Shown here piece by piece: positions 54,426 through 63,882 of a stretch of DNA of 64,000 nucleotides (positions are counted from its first letter, which is position 1; each line of letters begins with the position of its first letter). A model generated the notes under the pieces. That model ran no database searches. It was not told the origin of the DNA and saw nothing but the letters and a program-made list of their open reading frames with translations. The translations under genes were made by a program, and so were the position numbers. The stretch is from Paenibacillus sp. FSL R5-0766 (GTDB lineage: Bacteria; Bacillota; Bacilli; Paenibacillales; Paenibacillaceae): positions 4,836,001 through 4,900,000 of the forward strand of contig NZ_CP150227.1 in the NCBI RefSeq assembly GCF_037971845.1, written 5' to 3'.

Positions 54426-56240
54426 TTAATCATCAATTTTCAGTACCGCCATGAATGCCTCTTGTGGCACCTCAACGTTACCAACCTGCTTCATCCGTTT
54501 CTTACCTTCCTTCTGCTTCTCAAGCAGTTTCCGTTTCCGCGAGATGTCACCACCATAACACTTGGCAAGTACGTTTTTACGCATGGCTTTTACTGTCTCA
54601 CGAGCAACGACCTTGGTACCTACAGATGCCTGAATTGGCACCTCGAACATTTGCCGTGGAATCAGCTCGCGCAGTTTCTCACAGACAATGCGTCCGCGAT
54701 TATAGGCACGGTCACGGTGAACGATGAAGGACAGAGCATCCACCTGTTCGCCATTAAGTACAATATCCATTTTCGCCAGATTGGACTGACGGTAACCGGA
54801 CAGCTCATAATCCAGGGATGCATATCCTTTGGTACCGGATTTCAACTGGTCGAAGAAGTCATATACAATCTCGGACAGCGGAATCTCATAGGTAATGGTA
54901 ACCCGGGTTGTGTCCAGATATTCCATATTCACATATTCACCGCGTTTATTCTGACACAGCTCCATAATGGTACCTACATAATCATTCGGTACGATAATAT
55001 CTGCCTTGACGTATGGTTCCTCGACGTAATCAATCCGGCCCACCTCAGGATAGTTGGATGGGTTGTCGATTTTCATCACTTCACCATTGGTTAAGGTGAC
55101 GTGATAGATTACACTTGGTGCCGTTGTGATCAACGGAATGTTAAACTCCCGCTCGATCCGCTCCTGAATAACGTCCATGTGAAGCAGTCCAAGGAATCCG
55201 CAACGGAATCCAAAACCGAGTGCACTGGATGTTTCCGGTTCAAAGCTCAGAGACGCATCGTTCAACTGCAATTTCTCCAACGCTTCACGCAGATCAACAT
55301 AGTCCGATGTTTCGATCGGATAGAGACCACAATACACCATTGGGTTAATTTTACGATAACCCGGCAAAGGTTCCGGTGTTGGATTTTTGGCATCCGTTAC
55401 CGTATCCCCGACTTGTGTATCGCCAACATGCCGGATACCTGCAACGATAAATCCTACATCCCCGACGTTCAGCTCGTCCACGATGGTCATACGAGGTTTG
55501 AACGCTCCAACTTCAATGACTTCAAATGATTTTCCTGTTGCCATCATTTTGATTTTGGAACCGGATTTGATTTTGCCGTCAACAACACGCACATATACGA
55601 TTACACCTTTGTACGGGTCATAGTGCGAGTCAAAAATCAGCGCTTTCAAAGGCTGGTCAGGATCACCAGTTGGTGCCGGAACACTTTTCACCACTTGCTC
55701 CAAAATTTCTTTGATTCCGATTCCTGATTTGGCCGAAGCCAAAACCGCATTACTTGTGTCCAAACCAATAACATCTTCCACTTCCTGCTTCACCCGTTCA
55801 GGATCAGCGCTCGGAAGGTCAATTTTGTTGATAACCGGTAAAATTTCAAGATTGTTATCCAATGCAAGATACACGTTGGCAAGTGTTTGAGCTTCAATTC
55901 CCTGAGCCGCATCCACAACCAGCAGAGCACCTTCACATGCAGCAAGACTGCGTGATACTTCATACGTGAAGTCTACGTGTCCCGGTGTATCAATCAGATT
56001 CAATAAATACTCTTCACCATCATCCGCTTTGTAAGTCAAGGCTACTGCTTGTAGCTTGATTGTTATTCCACGTTCACGTTCAAGGTCCATCTTATCCAGA
56101 ACTTGTTCCTGCATTTCACGTGAAGTGAGCGCACCTGTGTGCTCCAAGATCCGGTCCGCAAGTGTTGATTTGCCGTGATCTATATGTGCAATAATAGAAA
56201 AGTTACGAATTTTACGTTGTCTTGCCCGAATGTCAGTCAT
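54426..56240 (-). CDS. lepA: Elongation factor 4 (LepA)
   Basis: A 604-residue translational GTPase. G1 AHIDHGKST (18-26), DTPGHVDF near 80 and [10 protein letters not shown] near 135 are intact; domains II, III, V and the LepA-specific C-terminal domain ([19 protein letters not shown]) follow. The protein is thought to act in ribosome biogenesis or stalled elongation. In the conserved gpr-spoIIP-yqxA-lepA-hemW order. Confidence 0.98.
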   Translation of the reverse strand: MTDIRARQRKIRNFSIIAHIDHGKSTLADRILEHTGALTSREMQEQVLDKMDLERERGITIKLQAVALTYKADDGEEYLLNLIDTPGHVDFTYEVSRSLAACEGALLVVDAAQGIEAQTLANVYLALDNNLEILPVINKIDLPSADPERVKQEVEDVIGLDTSNAVLASAKSGIGIKEILEQVVKSVPAPTGDPDQPLKALIFDSHYDPYKGVIVYVRVVDGKIKSGSKIKMMATGKSFEVIEVGAFKPRMTIVDELNVGDVGFIVAGIRHVGDTQVGDTVTDAKNPTPEPLPGYRKINPMVYCGLYPIETSDYVDLREALEKLQLNDASLSFEPETSSALGFGFRCGFLGLLHMDVIQERIEREFNIPLITTAPSVIYHVTLTNGEVMKIDNPSNYPEVGRIDYVEEPYVKADIIVPNDYVGTIMELCQNKRGEYVNMEYLDTTRVTITYEIPLSEIVYDFFDQLKSGTKGYASLDYELSGYRQSNLAKMDIVLNGEQVDALSFIVHRDRAYNRGRIVCEKLRELIPRQMFEVPIQASVGTKVVARETVKAMRKNVLAKCYGGDISRKRKLLEKQKEGKKRMKQVGNVEVPQEAFMAVLKIDD

Positions 56241-56385
56241 TCCTTACCCCCAGAAACAGCCTAGTGTCAATCACTTCATTATAACAGTTGAAGCACAGTG
56301 CATCAATCCCGTGATGTCTCAACTTTATAATAAAGTGTCATCATGCACTCCCGGAGGTTATATTGTACCTTAACATTATGGTATT

Positions 56386-56745
56386 TTATTCAGCAACGCC
56401 GCTAAAAAGAGAGACCACCCACTTGATCCCACTGTGTGAGAGATTTTGCAATAATCCAGCCGTTTTGTCTGCCAACACATCAACCGGAGCCTTATTTTGA
56501 TCTGCCCCAAGCACTTGGCTTGGTGACTGAACAGGTACAAATGGTGGTTCTTTAATTTCCTTTTGGACAGGAGCAGTCGGAACAGATTCGGTCACCGATG
56601 AAGTTGGTTCAGTTGTCACAACGGTTGATGTGCCTCCTGAGGGATTGCCCATATGAAAATTGCTGCCCGCCAGCTGCATTCCAAACAGCACACCCAGCAA
56701 CATTAATACAGCGATGGATAACAGTCTTTTACCGAATCTGGACAT
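56386..56745 (-). CDS. yqxA: YqxA family (DUF3679) protein
   Basis: A 119-residue protein with an N-terminal membrane helix (FGKRLLSIAVLMLLGVLFGM) and an extracytoplasmic T/S/P-rich region ending in a short amphipathic helix (WVVSLFSGVA). It holds the place of yqxA between spoIIP and lepA; function unknown, perhaps sporulation-related by neighbourhood. ATG 56745 is chosen because GGAGG is then 8 bases away; the first ATG at 56751 is too close. Confidence 0.85.
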   Translation of the reverse strand: MSRFGKRLLSIAVLMLLGVLFGMQLAGSNFHMGNPSGGTSTVVTTEPTSSVTESVPTAPVQKEIKEPPFVPVQSPSQVLGADQNKAPVDVLADKTAGLLQNLSHSGIKWVVSLFSGVAE

Positions 56746-56798
56746 GTGCATTGCCTCCTGTCACTCTCTACTATTTTTCCTTCTAACATATATGGTTT

Positions 56799-58094
56799 CT
56801 ACCCACCCTGCGACGAGGTTTCCACACTGGCTTTGTCCACCTTCTGATCTTCCCAATACACTTGAGAAATCATGTCTGCGAGAATCTTTGATGTCCGTTG
56901 GAGCTCAGCTCCTGTGTTGTCGATGCCACCAATCTCAATCAAAATGCTGTTAGGTGAAAGGGTTTGGTTATACTCTCCATTGTTGGCTCCTCCGCCGTCC
57001 TTGCCCCACACACCACGGGATACCCCAGGATACTTGGCTTCCAGTTTCTTATGAATTTTCGCTGCAAAGGCTTCATTCTGCCGCCAATTTGGATTTTCAT
57101 GTCCAATAATGAAATATACTTTGGCGTAGCCCAAGTCGTTAATAGTTGTTGTTGTTTTGCCATGACGCTGTGAATCGCGATGAATGTCTATGAGATATGT
57201 CAGATCATCATTTTGAGCGAGTGCCGCTTTTACCGTTTGACGGGAGTATTTATAGGAATAGTTCCAGTTGTAGTCCTTAACTTTGGTAGGGTAATCATCC
57301 TTGGCGTGTTCTACGCCGATTCCCAGCTTCTCCAGACTGTCTGAGAGGTAGGTTCCCACTTGAAACACATTGCCTGTTGATTTACCTGATGATGGATTAT
57401 CACTTTTCGTACCTAGTAGTGGATTGTAGCCTTCACGTGGATGGGAATGATAGATAAGAATTGACTTTTTGCCTGTTGTCGGTGAGCCTGAATTGTCTTT
57501 CTCGCCATTCTTGGCTGGGGGATCTTCTTTACCTTCTCCATCTCCAGGCTCAGTCGACTCAGGTGGATCCGTATTGTCCTGACCTGGTGGAACATGCAGC
57601 TCACTACCCGGTTTTCCTCCACCTGCGGAAGCCGTGTCCGTAAGACCGGGACCGGGCTGATAATCTTCGGGAGCCTCGGCTTTTTCGTTACCAGATCCAG
57701 GACGGAGCAGAACAGGTTGGTTGGAACCCATGCCCGGCATTTCTCTCGCAATCAGGCTCTTGGGGTCTTGAGGATTTACATTCGTTAGTAATTGGAAAAC
57801 AAATGAGGTGAGATTTTCACCGGATATGGCAGAGGTCTGTTCCTTCTGGGTGAGATGGGGCATCTCCATACCGAGCATATCGACGAAAAAGCGGCTTGAT
57901 ACGGCACTCGCAAATCCTTTCATGGAAGAAACGGGTGAATTGTTCAAACGTTTCTCTGCCATTCCCCCGAGACCCAGTACGACAAAAAACAAGGCAGATA
58001 TGATCATAAGCAACAACAACGTACGGCCCATGGCCAGCACGTGCAGACATCTTTTTTTCCACTTCCCAATATTCCAGGCCAATATCTTGTTCAT
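56799..58094 (-). CDS. spoIIP: Stage II sporulation protein P (SpoIIP)
   Basis: A 431-residue membrane-anchored peptidoglycan hydrolase that works with SpoIID and SpoIIM during engulfment. An N-terminal membrane helix (about residues 22-45) precedes a long P/G/D/E-rich linker (about 160-235) and the amidase/endopeptidase domain with IYHSHPREGYNP and IDIHRDSQRHG, which hold zinc ligands. ATG 58094 with AAGGAG eight bases before it replaces the longer open frame. Located downstream of gpr as in Bacillus. Confidence 0.96.
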   Translation of the reverse strand: MNKILAWNIGKWKKRCLHVLAMGRTLLLLMIISALFFVVLGLGGMAEKRLNNSPVSSMKGFASAVSSRFFVDMLGMEMPHLTQKEQTSAISGENLTSFVFQLLTNVNPQDPKSLIAREMPGMGSNQPVLLRPGSGNEKAEAPEDYQPGPGLTDTASAGGGKPGSELHVPPGQDNTDPPESTEPGDGEGKEDPPAKNGEKDNSGSPTTGKKSILIYHSHPREGYNPLLGTKSDNPSSGKSTGNVFQVGTYLSDSLEKLGIGVEHAKDDYPTKVKDYNWNYSYKYSRQTVKAALAQNDDLTYLIDIHRDSQRHGKTTTTINDLGYAKVYFIIGHENPNWRQNEAFAAKIHKKLEAKYPGVSRGVWGKDGGGANNGEYNQTLSPNSILIEIGGIDNTGAELQRTSKILADMISQVYWEDQKVDKASVETSSQGG

Positions 58095-58192
58095 TCTGCT
58101 GTCTCCTTCCCTGCTGGACAACTCTTATACTTCAACTCTATGAGCCCGCCCAAATTGATAGAACAGGAAAATGAAAGATTCCAAAAACAAAA

Positions 58193-58221
58193 AAAAGAAA
58201 GTCCGATAGATTCGGACCTTC
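58193..58221 (-). terminator. Terminator after gpr
   Basis: Minus-strand stem AAGGTCCGA/TCGGACTTTC with 4-base loop followed by TTTTTTTTG. In other Bacilli spoIIP can be read through from gpr. Confidence 0.8.
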
Positions 58222-58240
58222 TTCTCAGCAGTTTTAAGTT

Positions 58241-59242
58241 TTAATGTGTATAAGCGGCTACGTTATCCGGATTCACGGCATCATGGAGCGCGGCGTTAAG
58301 TCCTGAAGCGATAACATTGGCAATTCCCTCAATAAACTCATCGATTTCCTTTGGGGTAACAATGAGGTCATGACCTAGTGGCTCCAGTACCTCTTTCACC
58401 AGACTCAAGCGATCTTGTTCACCGATGTCGTCCAGCATACCCATGATCTGTTTGGTCTGATCCGTTTCCTGGCGAAAGTGTGAGCTCATCATCTCAATCA
58501 CATTATTCACGATGGTGGACGCATAACATACGGTTGGTACTCCGATGGCGATGCAAGGCACACCTAATATCTCACGAGTCAGGCCACGCCGTTTGTTTCC
58601 AATACCGGAACCCGGGTGAATACCAATGTCCGCGACCTGAATCGTTGTATTTACACGTTCCAAGGAACGGGAGGCCAAGGCATCAATCGCAATAATCGCA
58701 TCTGGCTTGGTCCGGTCTACAATCCCCTGTACGATGTCACTGGATTCAATGCCTGTTGTACCTAACACGCCGGGAGCAATCGCGCTGACTTCCCGATACC
58801 CTGGCGCAACCTGATCTGGCACCAATTCGAAATACTGACGGGTCACCATCAGATTTTCCACAACAAGTGGACCCAGTGAGTCCGGGGTGACATTTAAGTT
58901 GCCCAGGCCCACAATCAAGACCTTGGATGTTTTGTTGATTCCGGCCTTAATCATAAAATCTTCCATTTCACGGGTGAACTCGGCAGCAACTCGCTCCTGT
59001 AACTCGGTATCACCATTCCGTAGTGAAGGTACTTCCAAGGTGACATAGTGACCTTTTACCCGTCCAATCGCCTTGGCTGCTTCTTCATTCAGGACATCAA
59101 TACGTGTAATCGTAATACCCTCTTTCTTCTCTACATCTTCCCGTAGTCCGGGAATCGTTTGTTTCTGTCCACCTTGCGCCATTTCTTTGGAGTCGATCGC
59201 CAAATCGGTACGAACTGTATAGTTCTGCAAATCCAGTGTCAT
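58241..59242 (-). CDS. gpr: Spore germination protease GPR
   Basis: A 333-residue atypical aspartate protease that starts degradation of small acid-soluble spore proteins on germination. The N-terminus MTLDLQNYTVRTDLAIDSKE contains the TDLA-type autoprocessing site, and the core shows VGLGNLNVTPDSLGPL and IAIDALASRSLERVNTTIQV. The frame is open to 59338, but ATG 59242 with GGGAGG ten bases before it is the family-like start. It is divergent from rpsT. Confidence 0.96.
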   Translation of the reverse strand: MTLDLQNYTVRTDLAIDSKEMAQGGQKQTIPGLREDVEKKEGITITRIDVLNEEAAKAIGRVKGHYVTLEVPSLRNGDTELQERVAAEFTREMEDFMIKAGINKTSKVLIVGLGNLNVTPDSLGPLVVENLMVTRQYFELVPDQVAPGYREVSAIAPGVLGTTGIESSDIVQGIVDRTKPDAIIAIDALASRSLERVNTTIQVADIGIHPGSGIGNKRRGLTREILGVPCIAIGVPTVCYASTIVNNVIEMMSSHFRQETDQTKQIMGMLDDIGEQDRLSLVKEVLEPLGHDLIVTPKEIDEFIEGIANVIASGLNAALHDAVNPDNVAAYTH

Positions 59243-59274
59243 TGTGTTCCTGCCTCCCTTACTGCTTTTGAGCA

Positions 59275-59305
59275 TATTGTGTGGGAAAAAGAGTTTCTTT
59301 ATACA
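59275..59305 (-). promoter_or_regulatory. Possible SigG promoter of gpr
   Basis: Minus strand TGTATA (59300-59305), 18 bases, CACAATA (59275-59281), a partial match to the forespore SigG consensus (TGAATA / CATACTA). gpr is SigG-controlled in B. subtilis. The match is imperfect. Confidence 0.4.
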
Positions 59306-59332
59306 GCATGTCGAACATCGTAGGAATATCTG

Positions 59333-59361
59333 TTGCATTTTACATGCTAGCGTGATAGAAT
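59333..59361 (+). promoter_or_regulatory. SigA promoter of rpsT
   Basis: TTGCAT (59333-59338), 17-base spacer, TAGAAT (59356-59361). The leader before the rpsT ATG would be about 50 bases. Confidence 0.7.
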
Positions 59362-59417
59362 ATTTTAAGTTGTGAAACGTTTGTATTCATGCAAATGCCT
59401 TACAGGAGGTGAATGTA

Positions 59418-59690
59418 ATGCCAAACATCAAATCCGCTGTTAAACGCGTAAAAACGAGCGACAAGCGCCGCGCACTCAACGCTTCCCAGAAGTCTGCACT
59501 CCGTACAGCTGTTAAAGCTGCTGATGCTGCTCTGGTAAGTAACGAAGTTGATACTGCAAAAGCTGCGATTCAAGCTGCTTCCAAAAAGCTGGACAAGGCT
59601 GTAACTAAAGGTCTGGTTCATAAAAATGCTGCAGCACGCAAAAAGTCTCGCTTGGCGAAAAAACTGAACGCTCTTTCCGCACAAGCGTAA
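59418..59690 (+). CDS. rpsT: 30S ribosomal protein S20
   Basis: A 90-residue basic, alanine- and lysine-rich primary 16S rRNA-binding protein ([20 protein letters not shown] ... [13 protein letters not shown]). ATG 59418 is used, with AGGAGGTG eight bases upstream; the frame continues three codons further. Single-gene transcript with its own promoter and terminator. Confidence 0.98.
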   Translation: MPNIKSAVKRVKTSDKRRALNASQKSALRTAVKAADAALVSNEVDTAKAAIQAASKKLDKAVTKGLVHKNAAARKKSRLAKKLNALSAQA

Positions 59691-59716
59691 GAAGCGTTAC
59701 TTATACGATCCAATGG

Positions 59717-59753
59717 AAAAATCCTGAACAGCATAGGCTTTCAGGATTTTTTA
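59717..59753 (+). terminator. Terminator of rpsT
   Basis: Stem AAAAATCCTGA/TCAGGATTTTT with a loop of about 13 bases, followed by TTTTTA. Confidence 0.85.
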
Positions 59754-59780
59754 GTATCTGATTCGATAAGTATAAGACAC

Positions 59781-59840
59781 AAACAAAAGCGACCTTTATT
59801 CCGATGATTTAACGATCATGGAGCAAAGGTCGCTTTGTTT
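59781..59840. terminator. Bidirectional terminator between rpsT and holA
   Basis: Arms AAACAAAAGCGACCTTT and AAAGGTCGCTTTGTTT pair over about 14 bases around a 24-base centre. T runs follow in both directions; it most likely ends holA. Confidence 0.8.
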
Positions 59841-59879
59841 ATTGTTCACACTAGTAATCTATTACGTTTACGTGTCCAT

Positions 59880-60896
59880 TCATGCACCAAGTCTTAATAA
59901 GAACAGCTCCAGACCAAGCACTTTATCCACCGCTCCTGTTTTCATCTGGTAATCCAGTTCGCTGAGGTGACTCAGAATCATTCTCAGACGTTCCGGCTGA
60001 AATTTACGGGCCTGCTCACCCGCAATCTTAACAGCATACGGATGCAAACCAAGCTGACTGGCAATCTGTTGCTGGGAGTAACTTTGTTGCCCCAACTCTT
60101 TCACCTGGATCATGATCCGAAACTGGCGTGCGATTAAAGCGGCAATTTTAATCGGTTCTTCCCGCTGCTTCAGCAACTCATAGAAAAGAGCCAACGCTTT
60201 CTCCAGTCGCAAATTAGCGAGTTCTTCCACCAGCGAGAATACATTCTGCTCTGTACTACGGGCAACCAGTGACTCGATATCAGCACGCTTGATTGTCCCC
60301 CCATTACCCGCAAACAAACATAACTTGTCTACTTCAGCAGAAAGGGTCTGAAGACCTGTTCCTGCGTAGCTGATCAACGTTTCCGCCGCTCCCGTCTCCA
60401 AGGAAACATCCCGCTGCTTCGCAAGTTTCACTATCCAACTCAACAGCTCATCTCCACTAAGTGGAGCAAAAGCAAGAACTACTGCCTGTTTCTTGACAGC
60501 CTTTACCAGTTTCTTACGCTCATCCAGCTTATCCCCTTGGGCCAGGAAAACAATCGTACTGTAATCTGCCGGATTCTCCATATATGTAAGCAGACGATCA
60601 ACCTGATGTTCAATCTTGGATTCTTTACCTGCGGTGAACAGACTCGCGTCCCTTACAATAATTAATTTACGCGGAACCAGAAAAGGTACAGTCTCCGCTT
60701 CTTCAATAACAACCTCCACAGCCGTTTCAGACAAATCATATGGAATAATCGCAAAATCGCGATGTTCTTCTTCAATAACCTGTTCTTTTAACATATCCGT
60801 AAATTGCTGTATCTGGTACTTCTCCGTTCCGTACAGCACATATATCGGTGCCGTTTCTCCATTACGTATTGCCTTTGTTGCACTTTTTACATCCAT
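59880..60896 (-). CDS. holA: DNA polymerase III subunit delta (HolA)
   Basis: A 338-residue clamp-loader delta subunit. The N-terminal domain starts MDVKSATKAIRNGETAPIYV LYG, where the LYG segment is typical; the C-terminal collar domain has AALIARQFRIMIQVKEL and LGLHPYAVKIAGEQARKF. It opens the sliding clamp for loading. In B. subtilis (yqeN) it follows comEC; here the upstream neighbour is an ECF anti-sigma gene instead. Confidence 0.95.
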   Translation of the reverse strand: MDVKSATKAIRNGETAPIYVLYGTEKYQIQQFTDMLKEQVIEEEHRDFAIIPYDLSETAVEVVIEEAETVPFLVPRKLIIVRDASLFTAGKESKIEHQVDRLLTYMENPADYSTIVFLAQGDKLDERKKLVKAVKKQAVVLAFAPLSGDELLSWIVKLAKQRDVSLETGAAETLISYAGTGLQTLSAEVDKLCLFAGNGGTIKRADIESLVARSTEQNVFSLVEELANLRLEKALALFYELLKQREEPIKIAALIARQFRIMIQVKELGQQSYSQQQIASQLGLHPYAVKIAGEQARKFQPERLRMILSHLSELDYQMKTGAVDKVLGLELFLLRLGA

Positions 60897-60947
60897 TCAC
60901 GGCGCCTCCTTATCCCTCTTATCCTACCAGAAAAAACGCAAGACAAC

Positions 60948-60985
60948 AAAGGGACCTTACATCCAGTTATGGATGAAGGTCCCCT
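60948..60985 (-). terminator. Terminator of the ECF sigma/anti-sigma operon
   Basis: Minus-strand stem GGGACCTT/AAGGTCCC (60976-60983 with 60951-60958), inner ATCC/GGAT, followed by TTTGTTGTC. The 160 bases between it and the anti-sigma stop (61000-61150) show no gene. Confidence 0.7.
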
Positions 60986-61153
60986 GTCCTACATCTATAT
61001 AAACGCGGACACCAGCAGTTCTAGAAAAAGCCGGTGCGCGGTCATACGACGTCAGTTGCTTGAACTGAGATAGGACGTTTTGTTACTTCCAATATATGCT
61101 TGTCATGCTGAAATTGTTCTTTCGTTTTGAGGGAGCACACTCCTCATTTTCAA

Positions 61154-62437
61154 TTATTTCGCAGGAGCTTCACCTGAAACAGCAGGTACATTAAACGAGT
61201 TCTTGGCTGTTGTTCCGTCCTTGTCCGTTTCGTAATTAAATAGGGTACCATCCTTCGACCAACTCGCTGACTTCAGTGTTCCCTCTATGCTGCGTTGTTC
61301 AACCAGATTCAGAACATCCGGTTCGCTCACAGGTTTGGAGTATATGCTAATTTGATCACCAATAAGCATAACTACATAGGAGCCGTCAGGTGATTTCCAT
61401 TCTTTTGGTGCTGCCGTTGTAGTCATTCCCTGATCCGGTCCTGCTGCCAATCCTTTGTTTTCGCCAGAAGCGTTTGCACCTGCACTGGAATCAGGTACAG
61501 TGTTACCTTCAACCGGAGCATCTTCAGTCATATTAGGTTTTGTATCCTGAGAAGTGAAGGATTGCGCATCTCCATTTTCTGTTTCTGTTACTCCATTCTC
61601 TTCCCCATCTGCAGAAGATTTAGGAGAATCTCCTGATTCCTGAATTCTCTGCTCGGAATCCTGGTTCTGAACCTGATTATTCTGATTATCGGTCGGAGGA
61701 GTTTTGGACGAATTATCCTGCGGTCCTTTATTCGGAGCAGGCGTTGATTCGGTAGTCGGTTGTTTAGGTGTCGGATCTGACTGAACTTCAGGCTCCTGCA
61801 CCTCATCTCCACCGTTCTCTTCAGGAATTGTTTCTACGCCTTGGTTATCTGGTTCAGTTGGTGAAACATTCGATTGATCCACAAACACATCGTTGCTGCT
61901 TGGTTGGGACGAAGTGGCAGGATCATAATTTTCAATATTCTTGCTTAATGGATTTTCATCCACATTGCCGCTCTCTTGAGAAGCTCCAGAGCTCATCAGC
62001 ATGGAATCGGCATTCTCAATCTGTTCAGGCGGATTTCCCCAGATGGCGAATCCCAATATAACTGCCGCAGCCGCTGCACCCATGGACATACGTCCTGCCA
62101 TCGAGTTAAGCCATTTTTGCTTCGTTTTCCGCTCACTTGAACGTTGTAAATTCTCAAATGCAGCGGGGACAGGATTCATTTCCTGTATAGTGCTACTCTG
62201 TTCCTTCCGCGCTTCGTCAATGGCATCAAGCTGTGGCATAATCGCATCAACCAGACTAAATTTCGGGCTTACTTGCGGTAATTCTTCCAGTTCTCTGGAA
62301 AGAGCTCTGAGTAAACTAAAATTTTCGGCGCACTCCGGACACTTCGCCACATGCTGTAGCATCTGCGCGGTTTCCGCCTCGCCCAGATCATGATCCAGAT
62401 AGCGGTGCATCCATTCCACCACCTCTTCGCATTTCAT
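61154..62437 (-). CDS. Membrane anti-sigma factor with zinc-finger domain
   Basis: A 427-residue anti-sigma factor. The cytoplasmic N-terminal ZAS domain has H29-x3-C33-x2-C36 (HVAKCPEC). One membrane helix spans about residues 117-134 (AAAAAVILGFAIWG). The outside part begins with about 200 residues of low complexity rich in S, N, Q, P, E and T, and ends in a small globular domain (about 350-427, with GSYVVMLIGDQISIYSKP). The ATG overlaps the sigma gene by 4 bases, the usual coupling of ECF pairs. The signal it senses is unknown. Confidence 0.9.
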   Translation of the reverse strand: MKCEEVVEWMHRYLDHDLGEAETAQMLQHVAKCPECAENFSLLRALSRELEELPQVSPKFSLVDAIMPQLDAIDEARKEQSSTIQEMNPVPAAFENLQRSSERKTKQKWLNSMAGRMSMGAAAAAVILGFAIWGNPPEQIENADSMLMSSGASQESGNVDENPLSKNIENYDPATSSQPSSNDVFVDQSNVSPTEPDNQGVETIPEENGGDEVQEPEVQSDPTPKQPTTESTPAPNKGPQDNSSKTPPTDNQNNQVQNQDSEQRIQESGDSPKSSADGEENGVTETENGDAQSFTSQDTKPNMTEDAPVEGNTVPDSSAGANASGENKGLAAGPDQGMTTTAAPKEWKSPDGSYVVMLIGDQISIYSKPVSEPDVLNLVEQRSIEGTLKSASWSKDGTLFNYETDKDGTTAKNSFNVPAVSGEAPAK

Positions 62438-62982
62438 CCTGTCACACCACCTTTCTGATATTCCTGTAGTAGATTCTGTAATTGCTGTCTGGCTCTAAAT
62501 AAATAAGATTTAACCGTATTCAACGGAAGATCGAGACAATCCGCAATTTCATTGTAGGATAAGTCCTGCAAATATCTTAGAACAATAACGGTACGATGAT
62601 GCTCGGGAAGCTTGTTGATCGCATCCTGAATGTCCTGGGCCACATATGTAGACATGACCTCGTACTCCACATCCTGATTATCCTGAAAAACCATGTCATG
62701 TTCGTCAATGGAGACAGACGGCTTGGTTCTTCTGAATTTATCAATACAGATGTTTGTGACGATGCGTTGTACCCATGTTTTGAATTGGGCCTTTTCTTCG
62801 TATGAGTTGATTTTGGTGTAAATTCGGATCAACGCTTCCTGCGCAGCATCCAAAGCGTCCTGTTCATTATTTAGAATGTAATATGCGGTCCGATAGACAT
62901 GTTGTTCAATCTCCCGCAATAGGGTAATTAGAGCGTCGCGATCGCCCGATTGAGCGGCTCTGATGAGTTCCGGCTCTACCAC
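62434..62982 (-). CDS. ECF RNA polymerase sigma factor
   Basis: A 182-residue ECF sigma factor (sigma-70 family group 4). Region 2 includes AQEALIRIYTKINSYEEKAQ and FKTWVQRIVTNICIDKFRR; region 4 is a helix-turn-helix in YNEIADCLDLPLNTVKSYLF. The start is a GTG (62982) with GGGGG seven bases upstream. It is co-transcribed with its anti-sigma gene and preceded by an ECF-type promoter, suggesting autoregulation. It may be a SigW/SigX/SigV relative; the exact group cannot be told by eye. Confidence 0.93.
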   Translation of the reverse strand: MVEPELIRAAQSGDRDALITLLREIEQHVYRTAYYILNNEQDALDAAQEALIRIYTKINSYEEKAQFKTWVQRIVTNICIDKFRRTKPSVSIDEHDMVFQDNQDVEYEVMSTYVAQDIQDAINKLPEHHRTVIVLRYLQDLSYNEIADCLDLPLNTVKSYLFRARQQLQNLLQEYQKGGVTG

Positions 62983-63011
62983 AAAGGATCCCCCTCTCCC
63001 TGCAACCTTAC

Positions 63012-63038
63012 AGACGTGATCATCAATAAAATTGTTGC
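63012..63038 (-). promoter_or_regulatory. ECF-type promoter of the sigma operon
   Basis: Minus strand TTGCAAC (GCAAC is the complement of 63034-63038), 17 bases, CGTCT (63012-63016). It has the AAC/CGTC core of ECF promoters and is expected to be read by the sigma factor encoded just downstream. The remaining part of the 350-base gap 62983-63333 holds a TTTTCATGAAAA palindrome (about 63280-63291) before the next plus-strand gene and nothing else clear. Confidence 0.7.
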
Positions 63039-63333
63039 AAAGTTAAGTATTTTTTTAATTTGCCATAACAAAATAACGGCGTATGTATTAGGGCCGCTGA
63101 AATCTTCTCTTAGAATAACAGAAATTGCATAACGAGTCACCAAACGTATCCAAAAGGGATTCCATTACTTACACGACTCAATTCAAATGCAATGGCATAC
63201 ATTATAGATAAGCACTTTTTTGGGTCCTAAAATAAAAAAAGTCGAAATTTGTCCAAATTCAAGCTGATTTTAATGCAATTTTCATGAAAATAGTGTATTG
63301 TAAATTTACATTCATAAACACGAGGTGATGAGC

Positions 63334-63636
63334 ATGCCAGCTCTTGCGAAAATTCAAGCTTTAAAAGAACAAATGCCCAAAGAATACCAAAGTATTTCCC
63401 ACTTTGTGGAACATGCATTGGACTCCATTGATACTCTGGTCGAGGAACATCGGAAGTACGTAGCTGCACAGGCATTATACGGCGATAAAATCGTTGGATC
63501 GGAAGAACGCTTGTACAGAGAAACCGTACTTGATGTCAGAGCACAGCTGTTAATGACTCTTGAGAAAACAGTAGAAGATCTGTTGCACAAGGGTGACAAA
63601 CATTGGAACAAACACTTTAAGGATGGCGTAGAGTAG
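63334..63636 (+). CDS. Unknown small helical protein
   Basis: A 100-residue hydrophilic, all-helical looking protein (MPALAKIQALKEQMPKEYQS ... VEDLLHKGDKHWNKHFKDGV). No signal peptide or membrane helix. I do not recognise a family. GAGGTG lies 6 bases before ATG 63334, preferred over the earlier ATGs. It is monocistronic with a strong terminator, divergent from the ECF sigma operon. Confidence 0.75.
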   Translation: MPALAKIQALKEQMPKEYQSISHFVEHALDSIDTLVEEHRKYVAAQALYGDKIVGSEERLYRETVLDVRAQLLMTLEKTVEDLLHKGDKHWNKHFKDGVE

Positions 63637-63668
63637 TTCTTATATTTCTTCTACATTTTTAAAAAATG

Positions 63669-63722
63669 GCCCGTTTTCCGATATTCTCCCTCGTGGAGTG
63701 TAACGGAAAGCGGGCTTTTTTT
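63669..63722 (+). terminator. Terminator of the small gene
   Basis: Stem GCCCGTTTTCCG/CGGAAAGCGGGC (63669-63680 with 63704-63715) followed by TTTTTTT. Confidence 0.92.
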
Positions 63723-63829
63723 GTGCTGTGCTGTAACCTGCAATCAAATGAAACAGCAAGGAATGATTTTTAAATCCAAATAAATGAAGGTCGGTTTATA
63801 TAGGATAGTGCAAATCCATTCTTATAGAA

Positions 63830-63867
63830 AAGGCACAAACCTTAGAAAAACGAAGGTTTGTACCTCT
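63830..63867. terminator. Bidirectional terminator
   Basis: Stem ACAAACCTT/AAGGTTTGT extended by AGG/CCT, T runs on both sides. It lies just after the stop of the polysaccharide deacetylase fragment and most likely ends that gene. Confidence 0.8.
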
Positions 63868-63882
63868 TTTTGTGTGATGAAC

